Assembly: GCF_900091725.1 (NCBI RefSeq)
Contig: NZ_FMBW01000064.1
Span: 124,001-188,000, forward strand
DNA length: 64,000 nt
Direction: 5' to 3'
From: Streptomyces sp. DvalAA-43
GTDB taxonomy: Bacteria > Actinomycetota > Actinomycetes > Streptomycetales > Streptomycetaceae
Shown: positions 42,481-50,796 of the stretch, piece after piece
How positions within the stretch are numbered: the stretch's first letter is position 1
Layout of the letters: each line of letters begins with the position of its first letter
Notes under the pieces: generated by a model
The model's database searches: none
Told to the model about the DNA's origin: nothing
Seen by the model: the letters and a program-made list of their open reading frames with translations, nothing else
Translations under genes and position numbers: made by a program

Positions 42481-43188
42481 TCAGCTCACGACTCCGGTCA
42501 TGACGGCGACGGGTACGGAGATGAAGCCCAGCGTCAGCACCAGGGCGAGGGCGTTGGCGAGGGCCTTCAGGGCGCGGTCACGGGCCGCGTTGCCCGCGCC
42601 GAGGGTCTGGGCGGCGCTCCAGAAGCCGTGCTGGACGTGGAGTCCGAGGGCGAGCATCGCGACGATGTAGATCGTGTTGCCGTACCAGGTGGAGAAGGTG
42701 TCGATGACGTTCTGGTACGGGTGCCCGGACTGGAATCCGCCGGGGTGCACGGTGCCCGTCGTCAGGTCGAGGATGTGCCAGACGATGAACAGGGCGAGGA
42801 TGATCCCGCCCCAGCGCATGGTGCGGGTGGCGTAACCGGCGCGTGGCTTGCGGTGCACGTACGAGGCGGGGCGCGCCCGGATGTCGCGGCGGCTCAGCTG
42901 GTACGCGGAGGTGGCGTGCAGCACCACGGCGGCGACGAGCACGACCCGCACGATCCACAGGGCCCACTCGTAGTGGAGGAAGGGCTCGCCCATGGTCCGC
43001 AGCCAGTGCGCGTAGTGGTTGAACTCGCCGGACCCGAAGAAGATCTTCAGGTTGCCGATCATATGGACGACCAAGTAGAGCAGCATGATCAGACCGCTCA
43101 CGGCCATGACCGTCTTCTTGCCGACGGACGAGTCCCAGAGCGTACGCGTCATGGACGGCCGTCGGTCCGTTCGGGTTGCCAATGCCAT
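42481..43188 (-). CDS. sdhC: Succinate dehydrogenase cytochrome b subunit
   Basis: A 235-residue membrane anchor with five hydrophobic segments and haem-ligand histidines (LVVHMIGNLKIF, VLHATSAYQLSRRD, IVWHILDLTTG, LGLHVQHGFWSA). It matches the diheme single-anchor type that goes with the long SdhA. ATG at 43188 is preferred; an ATG at 43152 (MTRTLW) is possible. Divergent from the LysR gene across 95 bases that contain an inverted repeat. Confidence 0.87.
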   Translation of the reverse strand: MALATRTDRRPSMTRTLWDSSVGKKTVMAVSGLIMLLYLVVHMIGNLKIFFGSGEFNHYAHWLRTMGEPFLHYEWALWIVRVVLVAAVVLHATSAYQLSRRDIRARPASYVHRKPRAGYATRTMRWGGIILALFIVWHILDLTTGTVHPGGFQSGHPYQNVIDTFSTWYGNTIYIVAMLALGLHVQHGFWSAAQTLGAGNAARDRALKALANALALVLTLGFISVPVAVMTGVVS

Positions 43189-43226
43189 GGACACGACGCT
43201 AGGACCGATCCACCTCATCAGTCCAA

Positions 43227-43246
43227 GACATGGAGCAGCTCATGTC
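43227..43246. promoter_or_regulatory. Inverted repeat, candidate LysR operator
   Basis: GACATG (43227-43232) and CATGTC (43241-43246) form a dyad with an 8-base spacer in the 95-base divergent region between sdhC and the lysR gene. Position and symmetry fit a LysR-type binding site controlling both genes. Confidence 0.55.
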
Positions 43247-43283
43247 CATAGGCTGAGGCTATCGAGCGGGCTAGGATGGGTTC

Positions 43284-44174
43284 GTGCAGTTCCAGCAGCT
43301 GACGTATTTCGTGGCCGTGGCCGAGGCCCGTCACTTCACCCGCGCCGCCGAAGAGGTGCATGTCTCCCAGCCCTCGCTCTCCCAGCAGATCAGGGCGCTG
43401 GAGAGCGAGCTGGGGGCGGAGCTGTTCAGCCGGGCGCGCGGCAACATCACGCTCACCGACGCGGGCGAGGCCCTGCTGCCGCTGGCCCGCCGCATCCTCG
43501 CGGACGCGGACACCGCACGCCACGAGGTGCAGGAGCTGGCCCAGCTGCGCCGGGGCCGGGTCCGGCTCGGCGCCACGCCCAGCCTCTGCACCGGTCTGCT
43601 CCCCGATGTGCTGCGCGCCTTCCACGACCGGCATCCCGGCATCCAGCTGCTGCTGGAGGAGGGCGGCTCGCTCGACCTGGTCCGCGAGCTGGCACGCGGC
43701 GCACTGGACCTGGCCCTGGTGGTGCTGCCGCTGCCCGCCGCGTCCCCCGCGCTCACGACGGTCGAGCTGCTCCAGGAGGACCTGGTCGTGGTGTCGTCGG
43801 CCGGGGCACCGCGGCCCGGCCGGGGCGGGCGTGTACGGATCGCCGACCTCCAGGGCGCGCCCCTGGTGATGTTCCGGCACGGCTACGACCTGCGGGAGCT
43901 GACGGTCGCCGCCTGCCGGGCGGAGGGATTCGAGCCGTCGTTCACCGTGGAGGGCGGGGAGATGGACGCCGTGCTCGGCTTCGTCCGGGCCGGGCTCGGG
44001 ATCGCGGTGGTGCCCAGCATGGTCGCCGTCCGCTCCGGCCACGGCCTGCGGACCACACCGCTGGCCCGGCCGGGCCTGCGGCGCACCATCGCGCTCGCGC
44101 ACCGCAGCGACGTGGCTCCGCCGCGTGCGGCACGTGAGCTGCAGAGGGTGCTGCTCGCCGCCGGACGGGCCTGA
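43284..44174 (+). CDS. LysR-family regulator divergent from sdhCAB
   Basis: A 296-residue LysR-type regulator. The N-terminal HTH is FVAVAEARHFTRAAEEVHVSQPSLSQQIRALE, followed by an effector-binding domain (about 90-290). TAGGAT at 43272-43277 sits six bases before the GTG, fitting a leaderless transcript. It is divergent from sdhCAB and probably controls it with a small carboxylate effector (inference). Confidence 0.88.
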   Translation: MQFQQLTYFVAVAEARHFTRAAEEVHVSQPSLSQQIRALESELGAELFSRARGNITLTDAGEALLPLARRILADADTARHEVQELAQLRRGRVRLGATPSLCTGLLPDVLRAFHDRHPGIQLLLEEGGSLDLVRELARGALDLALVVLPLPAASPALTTVELLQEDLVVVSSAGAPRPGRGGRVRIADLQGAPLVMFRHGYDLRELTVAACRAEGFEPSFTVEGGEMDAVLGFVRAGLGIAVVPSMVAVRSGHGLRTTPLARPGLRRTIALAHRSDVAPPRAARELQRVLLAAGRA

Positions 44175-44185
44175 ACCCGCCCGGC

Positions 44186-44224
44186 GGCGGGGTACGGGGC
44201 ACGGGAACGGTCCCGTACCCCGCC
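44186..44224. terminator. 13-bp hairpin between lysR and rmdA
   Basis: GGCGGGGTACGGG (44186-44198) and CCCGTACCCCGCC (44212-44224) are exact complements with a 13-base loop, between convergent genes. Confidence 0.8.
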
Positions 44225-44227
44225 CCC

Positions 44228-46402
44228 TCACACCGCGTCGGCCAGCAGCAGCGAGTGGATCCGGTCCGGCGCACCCGGCCGGGCGTAGTACCAGCCCTGG
44301 GCCGTGTCGCAGCCCAGCTTCCGCAGCTGCTCCGCCTGCGCCCCGGTCTCCACGCCCTCCACGGTGACCGCGAGGTCCAGGCTGTGCGCCAGCGAGACGA
44401 TGCCCTCGACGATCTTCAGATCGACCGGATCCGCCGGGTGCTGCTGCATGCCCATGGTGAAGGAACGGTCCAGCTTGAGCACGCTCACCGGCAGCCGACG
44501 CAGATTCGCCAGGTTGGAGTACCCCGTGCCGAAGTCGTCGAGCGCTATGTCGACACCCATCTCGGCCAGTTGCCGCAGCGGCTTGAGCAGGTCGTCGTCG
44601 GCGCCGATGAGCGCCGACTCGGTGACCTCCAGGCAGAGCGCCCCGGGGTCGAGCCCCGACCGCTCCAGCACGTCGACCGTCTCGGCGACCAGCCGGGGAT
44701 GGTGCAGCTGGGTCGGGGAGAGGTTGACGTTGATCCGCAGCGGACCGCCGTCGGTGTGCCGCTTCTGCCAGAAGTTGGCCTGCCGTACGGACTCCTCCAG
44801 CACCCAGCGGCCCAGCGGCACGATCAGCCCGGTGTGTTCGGCGAGCGGGATGAACCGGTCCGGCCCGAGCACCCCGTGTTGCGGGTGGCACCACCGCACC
44901 AGAGCCTCCGCACCGTGCACCGTGCCGTCGTCGAGGTGCACGAGCGGCTGGTACTCGATGAAGAACTCCCCGCGCTCCAGGGCGGCGGGCAGCGCGGTGG
45001 TCAGCCCGTGGCGCGTGATGGCACGGGCGTCCGCCTCGTCGTCGGCGAACTCGAACCGGTTGCCGCCCGCCGACTTGGCCCGGTACATGGTGATGTCGGC
45101 GCTGCGCAGCACCTCGGCGGCGTTGCGTTCGCGGGCCGGCCCTTCGACGACCCCGATGGATCCGCGTACGGTCAGCTCACGTCCGTCCAGGCGGATCGGG
45201 GTGGTGAGCACGCCGAGGATGCGGCAGGCCAGCTCGACGACCTCCGTCTCGGTGTCGGGGCCGGTGGTCAGGGCCACGAACTCGTCGCCCCCGAGCCGCG
45301 CGACCATCTCGCCGCGCGCGGTCGCACAGCTCTGCAGCCGGTCGGCCACCTCGACCAGCAGCCGGTCCCCCGACGCGTGGCCGAGGCTGTCGTTGATCGC
45401 CTTGAAGCCGTCCAGGTCGAGGTAGCACAGGCCGAAGCGGCTGCCGTCGGCGGCGGTCAGTGCCTTTTCCAGCCGTTCGAAGAACAGCGTCCGGTTGGGC
45501 AGGCCGGTGAGCGCGTCGTGCGTGGCCTCGTACCGCAGCCGCAGGTTGAGCAGCCGGCGTTCGGTGGTGTCCTCCATCAGCGCCAGCTGATACTGCGGCT
45601 CGCCCTCGGCGTCGCGCAGCAGCGACACCGTCAGATTGGTCCAGAGCACGGTGCCGTCGTTGCGGTAGTACGGCTTCTCGACCCGGTAGTGCTCGCGTTC
45701 GCCGCGCACCAGCTCGTCGTAGTACTTCCACACGTACGGCGAATCCTCGGGATGGACCCACTCGTTGACCTTGTGGCTGCGCACATGGTGGTCGAGTCCG
45801 CCGAACATCCGGGTGAGGGTGTCGTTGACCTCCAGCACATTGCCGTCCAGATCGGCGATGCCGATGCCGATGGCCGCGTCCTTGAAGACGGCGCGGAATC
45901 GTGCCTCGGTCGCGTGCAGTGCGCGTTCCGCGTCGGAGCGGGCGGTGAGCGCCGAACGCGCGATGGCCTCCTGCTCGCTGAGGGTGCGTTCGCGCAGTGC
46001 CTGGGTGAAGCCGCCCGCGAGGGCGTGCTGCATCCGGGCGCAGCGGGCCCTGCTGTCCTCGGTCGACAGCGCCGACTCGCCGTTGCTCCCGCAGTAGAGC
46101 ACCAGATACGAGTCGACGACGCCGAGCGTGCTGCTCAGCGCGTCCGGGTCGGTGCAGTGCGCGGCGACGAGGGCGGCACCCACCTCGCCGGCGGGCGCCG
46201 CGTCGAAGGGCCGGGCGTGCAGGATGTCGCTGAGTCCGCGGGCCAGCGGCAGCAGATGCTGTTCGAACTCGGTGCGCGTCAAGGAGGTGGCCGTCGAGGG
46301 GAAGATGGCCCGGCTCCAGATCGTGGCGAATCTTCGGAGCCGGCCCTCGGGACCGTCGGGTTCCGTGTCCGGTGTACCGGACGACTGGGCGGGAATGCTC
46401 AC
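44228..46402 (-). CDS. rmdA: PAS-GGDEF-EAL cyclic-di-GMP enzyme, RmdA-like
   Basis: A 724-residue cytoplasmic c-di-GMP turnover protein. A PAS/PAC domain spans about 165-285 (FRAVFKDAAIGIGIADLDGNV), GGDEF about 285-445 with an intact RLGGDEF near 370, and EAL about 460-715 with EALVRW, ECLxVTES-like LCLEVTES, DDFGTGYSNL and VEGVET. Both active sites look complete, so it may make and break c-di-GMP. Gene order (sdh, LysR, this gene) and domain order match S. coelicolor rmdA (SCO0928), which affects aerial mycelium formation; that identity is recalled, not computed. Coupled to the upstream methyltransferase gene by ATGA. Confidence 0.85.
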   Translation of the reverse strand: MSIPAQSSGTPDTEPDGPEGRLRRFATIWSRAIFPSTATSLTRTEFEQHLLPLARGLSDILHARPFDAAPAGEVGAALVAAHCTDPDALSSTLGVVDSYLVLYCGSNGESALSTEDSRARCARMQHALAGGFTQALRERTLSEQEAIARSALTARSDAERALHATEARFRAVFKDAAIGIGIADLDGNVLEVNDTLTRMFGGLDHHVRSHKVNEWVHPEDSPYVWKYYDELVRGEREHYRVEKPYYRNDGTVLWTNLTVSLLRDAEGEPQYQLALMEDTTERRLLNLRLRYEATHDALTGLPNRTLFFERLEKALTAADGSRFGLCYLDLDGFKAINDSLGHASGDRLLVEVADRLQSCATARGEMVARLGGDEFVALTTGPDTETEVVELACRILGVLTTPIRLDGRELTVRGSIGVVEGPARERNAAEVLRSADITMYRAKSAGGNRFEFADDEADARAITRHGLTTALPAALERGEFFIEYQPLVHLDDGTVHGAEALVRWCHPQHGVLGPDRFIPLAEHTGLIVPLGRWVLEESVRQANFWQKRHTDGGPLRINVNLSPTQLHHPRLVAETVDVLERSGLDPGALCLEVTESALIGADDDLLKPLRQLAEMGVDIALDDFGTGYSNLANLRRLPVSVLKLDRSFTMGMQQHPADPVDLKIVEGIVSLAHSLDLAVTVEGVETGAQAEQLRKLGCDTAQGWYYARPGAPDRIHSLLLADAV

Positions 46403-47217
46403 GCCTTGCGTCCCACTCCCGCGAAGCCCGAGAACGCGAAGGGGTCCTCGTGCTCCGCCACCACCGGGGCGTCCGGGCGCCAGTGCGGCATGGACACGAG
46501 TCCGGGCTCGACCATCTCGTACCCCTCGAAGAAGCCCGCGATCTCGTCGCGGGACCGCATGACCAGCGGGTTGCGGATGCTCTGGTAGACCTCGACCGTG
46601 CCGCCCGCCTCTTCCCGGCTGAGCGGGATCCCCTCGTACGAGGCGTGGGTGAGGACGATGAGGCTGCCGGGGGCGAGTGCCTCGCGCAGCTCGGCGACCG
46701 CGGACTGCGGGTCGTCGGACTCCTCGATGAAGTGGAGCACCGCGACGAGCAACAGGGCCACCGGGCGGCCGAGGTCGAGCAGTCCGGAGATCTCCGGACT
46801 CTTCACGATCTCCCGCGGGCGGCGCAGATCCGCGGCGGCGATCACCGCACGGTCGTTTCCGTCCAGTACGGCCCGGCTGTGCGCGACGGCGACCGGGTCG
46901 TGATCGACGTACGCCACCCGGGCCTCGGGGTCGGCCGCCTGGGCGACTTCGTGAACATTGCCGAAGGTCGGTATTCCGGAACCGATGTCCAGGAACTGGG
47001 TGATGCCCTCACTCACCGCGTAACGCACGGCCCTGCGCATAAAGGCGCGATTCGCCTGCATGATCTTGGGGAGCCCCGGCATGAACTCCATGGCCTTGCG
47101 AGCCGCTTCCCGGTCCACCTCGAAATTGTGCGATCCGCCCAGATAGAAGTCGTACATGCGGGACACACTCGGCACCGAAATGTCTATGCCTCGCGGTGCC
47201 CAGGCGGGACGCTCCAT
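46399..47217 (-). CDS. DUF574-family SAM-dependent methyltransferase
   Basis: A 272-residue protein of the actinomycete DUF574 methyltransferase family. Signatures are SVSRMYDFYLGGSHNFEVDREAA, split as RMYDFYLGGSHNF and DREAA, the SAM region FLDIGSGIPTFGNVHEVA, and YVDHDPVAVAHSRAVL. These proteins are expanded in Streptomyces, and their acceptors are unknown. ATG 47217 has GGAG six bases before it. Overlaps rmdA by four bases, so it may modulate or share expression with c-di-GMP metabolism. The promoter region holds several inverted repeats. Confidence 0.85.
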   Translation of the reverse strand: MERPAWAPRGIDISVPSVSRMYDFYLGGSHNFEVDREAARKAMEFMPGLPKIMQANRAFMRRAVRYAVSEGITQFLDIGSGIPTFGNVHEVAQAADPEARVAYVDHDPVAVAHSRAVLDGNDRAVIAAADLRRPREIVKSPEISGLLDLGRPVALLLVAVLHFIEESDDPQSAVAELREALAPGSLIVLTHASYEGIPLSREEAGGTVEVYQSIRNPLVMRSRDEIAGFFEGYEMVEPGLVSMPHWRPDAPVVAEHEDPFAFSGFAGVGRKA

Positions 47218-47929
47218 CAATGTCTCCAACAAGTCGCCACGGCGATCCGGCCATGTTCATGGTCAGTGTTGACCAGAGGCTACTGATCGACTGCCAAGAG
47301 AGCGAGCGGAAACGGAAATTAGCCGTCCGTTATTGGTCACACACCAGTGGCATGTGCAACCGGCCGGTCGCTGGGTGTGACATTCGACATCGGACACGCT
47401 CGGTGGGGCACCGGACACCCCATGCGGCGCTCATCCCTTGCCCGTTGATGTATCCGGTGAGACGCCCGGTTTCACATCGCGGAATACATAGGTCTGGACC
47501 GGACGGCGGCCGATGTCCTGCCACTTGAGTCCGCCGGACCGATTCCCGGTGACAAATCCCTTGGCCGTCACACCATTGGCAGCATTGTTTACCAATGAGG
47601 CAATGCCCAGCCGAATCAAGGGCGGAGGCCGTTGCGAACCCGCCTCACCGGCTGTGCGGTGTTCTTCTCGAACCGATGGGCCGTCACGCCGCGCCGTCAC
47701 CACCACGGCACCGGCAAGGGCCTCGGCCAGGGGGCCGCGTCAACACTCGTACGGCGCAGTCCGGTTGCCGAACGCACTCACCACCCCACGGACCCGGGTC
47801 ACGAGCCGCGTCCCCACCCCGTTCACCTGGGCCTCATGAAGTTCCCCGGTGCCAAACACCCACCAACCCAGGTCCCCACCATCAGGCGAATCCGGCCCTC
47901 CCTCCGCGTGTCCCGCGACCGGCCGGACC
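47218..47929. other. 712-base region without a confident gene
   Basis: The region begins with the methyltransferase promoter and its inverted repeats. From 47431 to 47970 the minus strand has one frame interrupted only by a TGA at 47740-47742. Its translation contains protein-like stretches (LVNNAANGVTAKGFVTGNRS, KWQDIGRRPVQTYVFRDV, LGWWVFGTGELHEAQ). It may be a decayed gene or chance. GC is lower than average in 47260-47640. Confidence 0.4.
47251..47275. promoter_or_regulatory. Nested inverted repeats upstream of the DUF574 methyltransferase
   Basis: CCATG-TT-CATGG (47251-47262) abuts TGGTCA-GTGT-TGACCA (47260-47275), sharing three bases. An imperfect longer dyad GTCACACACCAG / CTGGGTGTGAC follows at 47336-47347 and 47371-47381. 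Together they look like operator sites for the methyltransferase-rmdA operon. Confidence 0.5.
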
Positions 47930-48454
47930 ATGCTCCCGGTCGTGTACGGATCACTCATAGGACGGCTCACGGCAGCCGTCGCCCTTCTCTGGCTGCTGAG
48001 CGCCCCGGCGCCCGCTGTGGCGGACAGTTGCGCCTACGCCTCCATCGGTGAGAACGGCGGCGGTTCTTGGATCGCCATATCGGGCGACGGGTCCTGCCGG
48101 GCGAGCCCGCTGCCCGAGCCGACTCGCTCGCCGACTCCACGCCCCACCCCACCGCCTGTCCCGCCTCCCACTCCGCCGCCCCCTCCCCCGCCCGCGCCGA
48201 CGCCCAGCCCGTCGCGAGCGAAGCGGGAGCCCGCGCCGCCGCCTCCCACGCCGGCGCCCAGGCCGACGCCCTCGCCGCCCCCCACGCCGTCGGTGCGCCC
48301 CTCGCCCCCCGCGCCCCGGCCCGTGGCCCTGCCCGCCTACCGCAAGCCGCCACGCAAGGTCGTGCGGCACGGCACCTCCGTGGTCACCCTCACCCTGCTC
48401 ATCACGGCGCCCGCGGTGTTCGCGGTCGCCGTCCTGCGTCCCCGCTCCCGCTGA
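47930..48454 (+). CDS. Secreted Pro-rich protein with C-terminal membrane segment
   Basis: A 174-residue exported protein. A signal peptide (hydrophobic core AAVALLWLL, ending PAVA) leads to a short Cys-containing segment (DSCAYASIGENGGG) and about 75 residues of Pro/Thr/Ser/Arg repeats. A hydrophobic C-terminal segment (VVTLTLLITAPAVFAVAVL) and an RPRSR end suggest a cell-surface protein anchored in the membrane with a wall-spanning Pro-rich spacer. Start ATG 47930 is weakly supported; a GTG at 47942 would shorten the signal. DUF4239 gene follows 15 bases later; the two form a conserved-looking pair. Confidence 0.65.
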   Translation: MLPVVYGSLIGRLTAAVALLWLLSAPAPAVADSCAYASIGENGGGSWIAISGDGSCRASPLPEPTRSPTPRPTPPPVPPPTPPPPPPPAPTPSPSRAKREPAPPPPTPAPRPTPSPPPTPSVRPSPPAPRPVALPAYRKPPRKVVRHGTSVVTLTLLITAPAVFAVAVLRPRSR

Positions 48455-48469
48455 CCCCCGGAGGAACAC

Positions 48470-49237
48470 ATGTCGGAATGGCTTGTTCTCACCCTGGCCA
48501 TGGTCGCGGCCAGCGCCGTCGTCCTGACCATCGCCGTGCTCACCAACCGCCGGGTCGCGGAGGACGACGACCCGTCGGAGACCCCGGACGTCATCGAGTA
48601 CATGACGATGATGATCGGGGTGGTCTACGCGATCGTGCTGGGCCTCGCCATCGCGGGAGTCTGGGAGGGCCGCGGCGCCGCCCAGGAGTACGTGCGCCAG
48701 GAGGCCCAGGCCCTGCACGAGGTGCAGGTCCGCTCGGCCGTCTACCCCGCCGAGGTGCGCGCCCGCATCCGCGCCGATGTCGACGCCTACGTCCACCACG
48801 TCGTCCACGACGAATGGCGGTCGATGAGCGAGCACGGCACCCTCACCGACGAGGGGGCGCGTCTGCTGGGCCGGGTGCGTGCCGATGTCACCCAGTACCA
48901 GCCGAAGAACGACCACGAAGGGCAGGCATATCAGCCACTGGTCGACGAGGTAGCCGCGGTCGACGACGCGCGCAGCGCGCGGGGCCAGAGCGCCGGTGCG
49001 ACCATGCCGGGCGTGGTCTGGTTCGGCCTGATCATCGGAGCCCTGGTGACGGTCGGACTGCTGTTCACGCTGCAGATCCGCAGGACCTTCCGCGAACTGC
49101 TGCTGGCCGGTCTCTTCAGCGTCCTGATCGCCTTTCTGCTCTTCCTGATCTGGGACTTCGACTCCCCCTTCGGGCGGGGGATCTCGGCCACCGCGGCGCC
49201 GTTCCTCGATCTCTTCCCGCGCGCCGCGGGCGGATAG
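48470..49237 (+). CDS. DUF4239 membrane protein
   Basis: A 255-residue membrane protein of the DUF4239 (bestrophin-like) family. Hydrophobic segments lie at about 4-25 and 45-68, then a long soluble middle (YVRQEAQALHEVQVRSAVYP), and two segments near the C-terminus (VVWFGLIIGALVTVGLLF and LLLAGLFSVLIAFLLFLIW). Function unknown; a channel-like role has been proposed for relatives. GGAGG precedes the ATG. Followed by the longest perfect hairpin in the window. Confidence 0.82.
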   Translation: MSEWLVLTLAMVAASAVVLTIAVLTNRRVAEDDDPSETPDVIEYMTMMIGVVYAIVLGLAIAGVWEGRGAAQEYVRQEAQALHEVQVRSAVYPAEVRARIRADVDAYVHHVVHDEWRSMSEHGTLTDEGARLLGRVRADVTQYQPKNDHEGQAYQPLVDEVAAVDDARSARGQSAGATMPGVVWFGLIIGALVTVGLLFTLQIRRTFRELLLAGLFSVLIAFLLFLIWDFDSPFGRGISATAAPFLDLFPRAAGG

Positions 49238-49256
49238 CGGTCCGTCAGAAAGCGGT

Positions 49257-49304
49257 CGGAGTGCGCCGCCCGGGGGACGCCCGTGCCCCGGGCGGCGCAC
49301 TCCG
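49257..49304 (+). terminator. 19-bp perfect hairpin after DUF4239 gene
   Basis: Arms 49257-49275 and 49286-49304 (starting CGGAGTGCGCCGCCC) are exactly complementary with a 10-base loop; one more T-A pair extends it. It is the strongest predicted terminator here. Confidence 0.85.
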
Positions 49305-49413
49305 ATAGCGAGCGAAATGCCCGGCTCCTAGCGTGTGGCGCGTCGAGGTGCATTTCTGACGCTTTGTGGAAACTCGTTCCGCAGGTGCTCCTCGGGGACC
49401 CGGAGGCTCACCC

Positions 49414-49710
49414 ATGCGTGCGATACGTGTCGCACCCGTCGCCCTGCTCGGCGCCGCCGCTCTCGTACTGACCGCTCCGGCCGCAACCGCGTGCGCCGTG
49501 ACGTCAGGAGGCGCGTCCTCCGCGACCGGATTCACCGCCACTCCGTCGGTGATCACGCCGGGCAGCCAGGTCGTCCTGGCCGCCCGGGGGTGCCGTACCA
49601 CCGCAATCGCCGGCTCGGGCGTCTTCGACACCGTCACCCTTCCCCGCGGTGGCTCCGTCGCGGCCACGGTCGACCTGGACCGACGTCACGGGGAGAGCCG
49701 TTCGCACTGA
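49414..49710 (+). CDS. Small secreted protein, possibly truncated
   Basis: A 98-residue exported protein. A signal peptide (VALLGAAALVLTAPAATACA) is followed by TPSVITPGSQVVLAARGCRTTAIAGSGVFDTVTLP, an Ig-like fold typical of larger Streptomyces secreted proteins that continue with ATVDxDARPGxxYxVxFxC. Here the chain changes at ATVDLDRRHGESRSH and stops, so it may be truncated or frameshifted near 49665-49690. CGGAGG precedes the ATG at 49414. Function unknown. Confidence 0.6.
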   Translation: MRAIRVAPVALLGAAALVLTAPAATACAVTSGGASSATGFTATPSVITPGSQVVLAARGCRTTAIAGSGVFDTVTLPRGGSVAATVDLDRRHGESRSH

Positions 49711-49739
49711 GAGCAGGGTCGGTGCCGACCGGACGAGAA

Positions 49740-49774
49740 GTCGCCCCGGGTCCCGTCGCGGGACCCGGGGCGAC
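49740..49774. terminator. 16-bp perfect hairpin between convergent genes
   Basis: Arms 49740-49755 (GTCGCCCCGGGTCCCG) and 49759-49774 are exact complements with a 3-base loop. Lies between the small secreted protein gene and the deacetylase gene. Confidence 0.8.
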
Positions 49775-49788
49775 GCGTGTACCGGCCC

Positions 49789-50631
49789 TCAACGGCGTCG
49801 CGGCACCGTGATCCGGTAGCCGTCGTCGAGCAGCTCGGGCAGGTAGCGGCGCAACGCGGCCACGCTCTGCGAACGGTCGCCGCCCGCGTCGTGCGACAGC
49901 ACGACGACGCCGGGTGCGGCCCCTTCCCTGATCCTGCGCACGATCGTGCCGACACCGGGTTCGGTCCAGTCCAGGCTGTCCACCGTCCAGGCCATCGGTT
50001 CCAGCCCCAGCTCGGCACCGATCTCGAAGGAGTTGCGGTTCCACGCCCCGTACGGTGCCCGGTACCAGCGCGGCGGCGCTCCGGTGATCCGCTCGATGAC
50101 CTCGCTGGTGGGGCCGAGCTCGTCGCGGACTCCGGCCCGGGAGAGCCTGGTGACCAGGGGATGGTTCCAGGAGTGGTTCCCGATGGTGTGGCCGTCGTCG
50201 GCGATGGCCCGCACCAGGTCCTGGTTGTCGTGGGCCATCTCGCCGCAGAGGAAGAACATCGCGCGGACATCGTGTGCGCGCAGGGTCGCGAGGATCTGCG
50301 GGGTGTAGAGCGGGTCGGGCCCGTCGTCGAAGGTGAGCACCATGGCGTGCCCGATCTCGGGCAGTTCCTCGAAGGGCCTCGTGCGGACCGGTGGCGCCGT
50401 CGGCCGGAAGCGGGGCGGGGCGCCCGCGGTCATGGGCCGGAGCCGGTGGGCGGTCGGCTCCGTCCGGACGGCCGGCTTGAGGCCCGGCGCCCCGGCCGGG
50501 GGCGGGGCGGTGGCCCGGACCGCTTCTCCGGCCGGATCCGCGGCGATCATGCGCACGGCGGCGGCCGCACCGAGTCCGGCGGCCAGTCGCAGCAGTGTTC
50601 TGCGCCCCGGCGGCCTCTGATCGTTCTTCAT
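49789..50631 (-). CDS. Tat-exported polysaccharide deacetylase (NodB family)
   Basis: A 280-residue secreted deacetylase. The N-terminus RRTLLRLAAGLGAAAAVRMIAA is a Tat-type signal. The NodB domain has TFDDGPDP (metal Asp and catalytic Asp), HSWNHP (metal His pair), APYGAWN and VVVLSHDAGG. It removes N- or O-acetyl groups from peptidoglycan or chitin-type glycans outside the membrane. ATG 50631; the upstream open frame is antisense to the Usp gene and is not used. Divergent from the Usp gene. Confidence 0.88.
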   Translation of the reverse strand: MKNDQRPPGRRTLLRLAAGLGAAAAVRMIAADPAGEAVRATAPPPAGAPGLKPAVRTEPTAHRLRPMTAGAPPRFRPTAPPVRTRPFEELPEIGHAMVLTFDDGPDPLYTPQILATLRAHDVRAMFFLCGEMAHDNQDLVRAIADDGHTIGNHSWNHPLVTRLSRAGVRDELGPTSEVIERITGAPPRWYRAPYGAWNRNSFEIGAELGLEPMAWTVDSLDWTEPGVGTIVRRIREGAAPGVVVLSHDAGGDRSQSVAALRRYLPELLDDGYRITVPRRR

Positions 50632-50796
50632 GGCCAACTGCTCGCACGACGGTGGCCGCCACCCCGTCACCGACACCGGCGGTGGAGGGTTTTGCACCCC
50701 ATGGAGGGACCTGCGGCGCGGCATCCGGCAGCTTCGGACGGGGCCGTACCGCAGCCCGCTCCAGGGTCGGGCCGGGCAGCGGATAGCCTCACTGCC

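Noticed and set aside
47491..47500. GGTCTGGACC as a third DasR-like operator
   Set aside because: No -35/-10 pair or appropriately placed start codon accompanies it, and flanking bases do not match.
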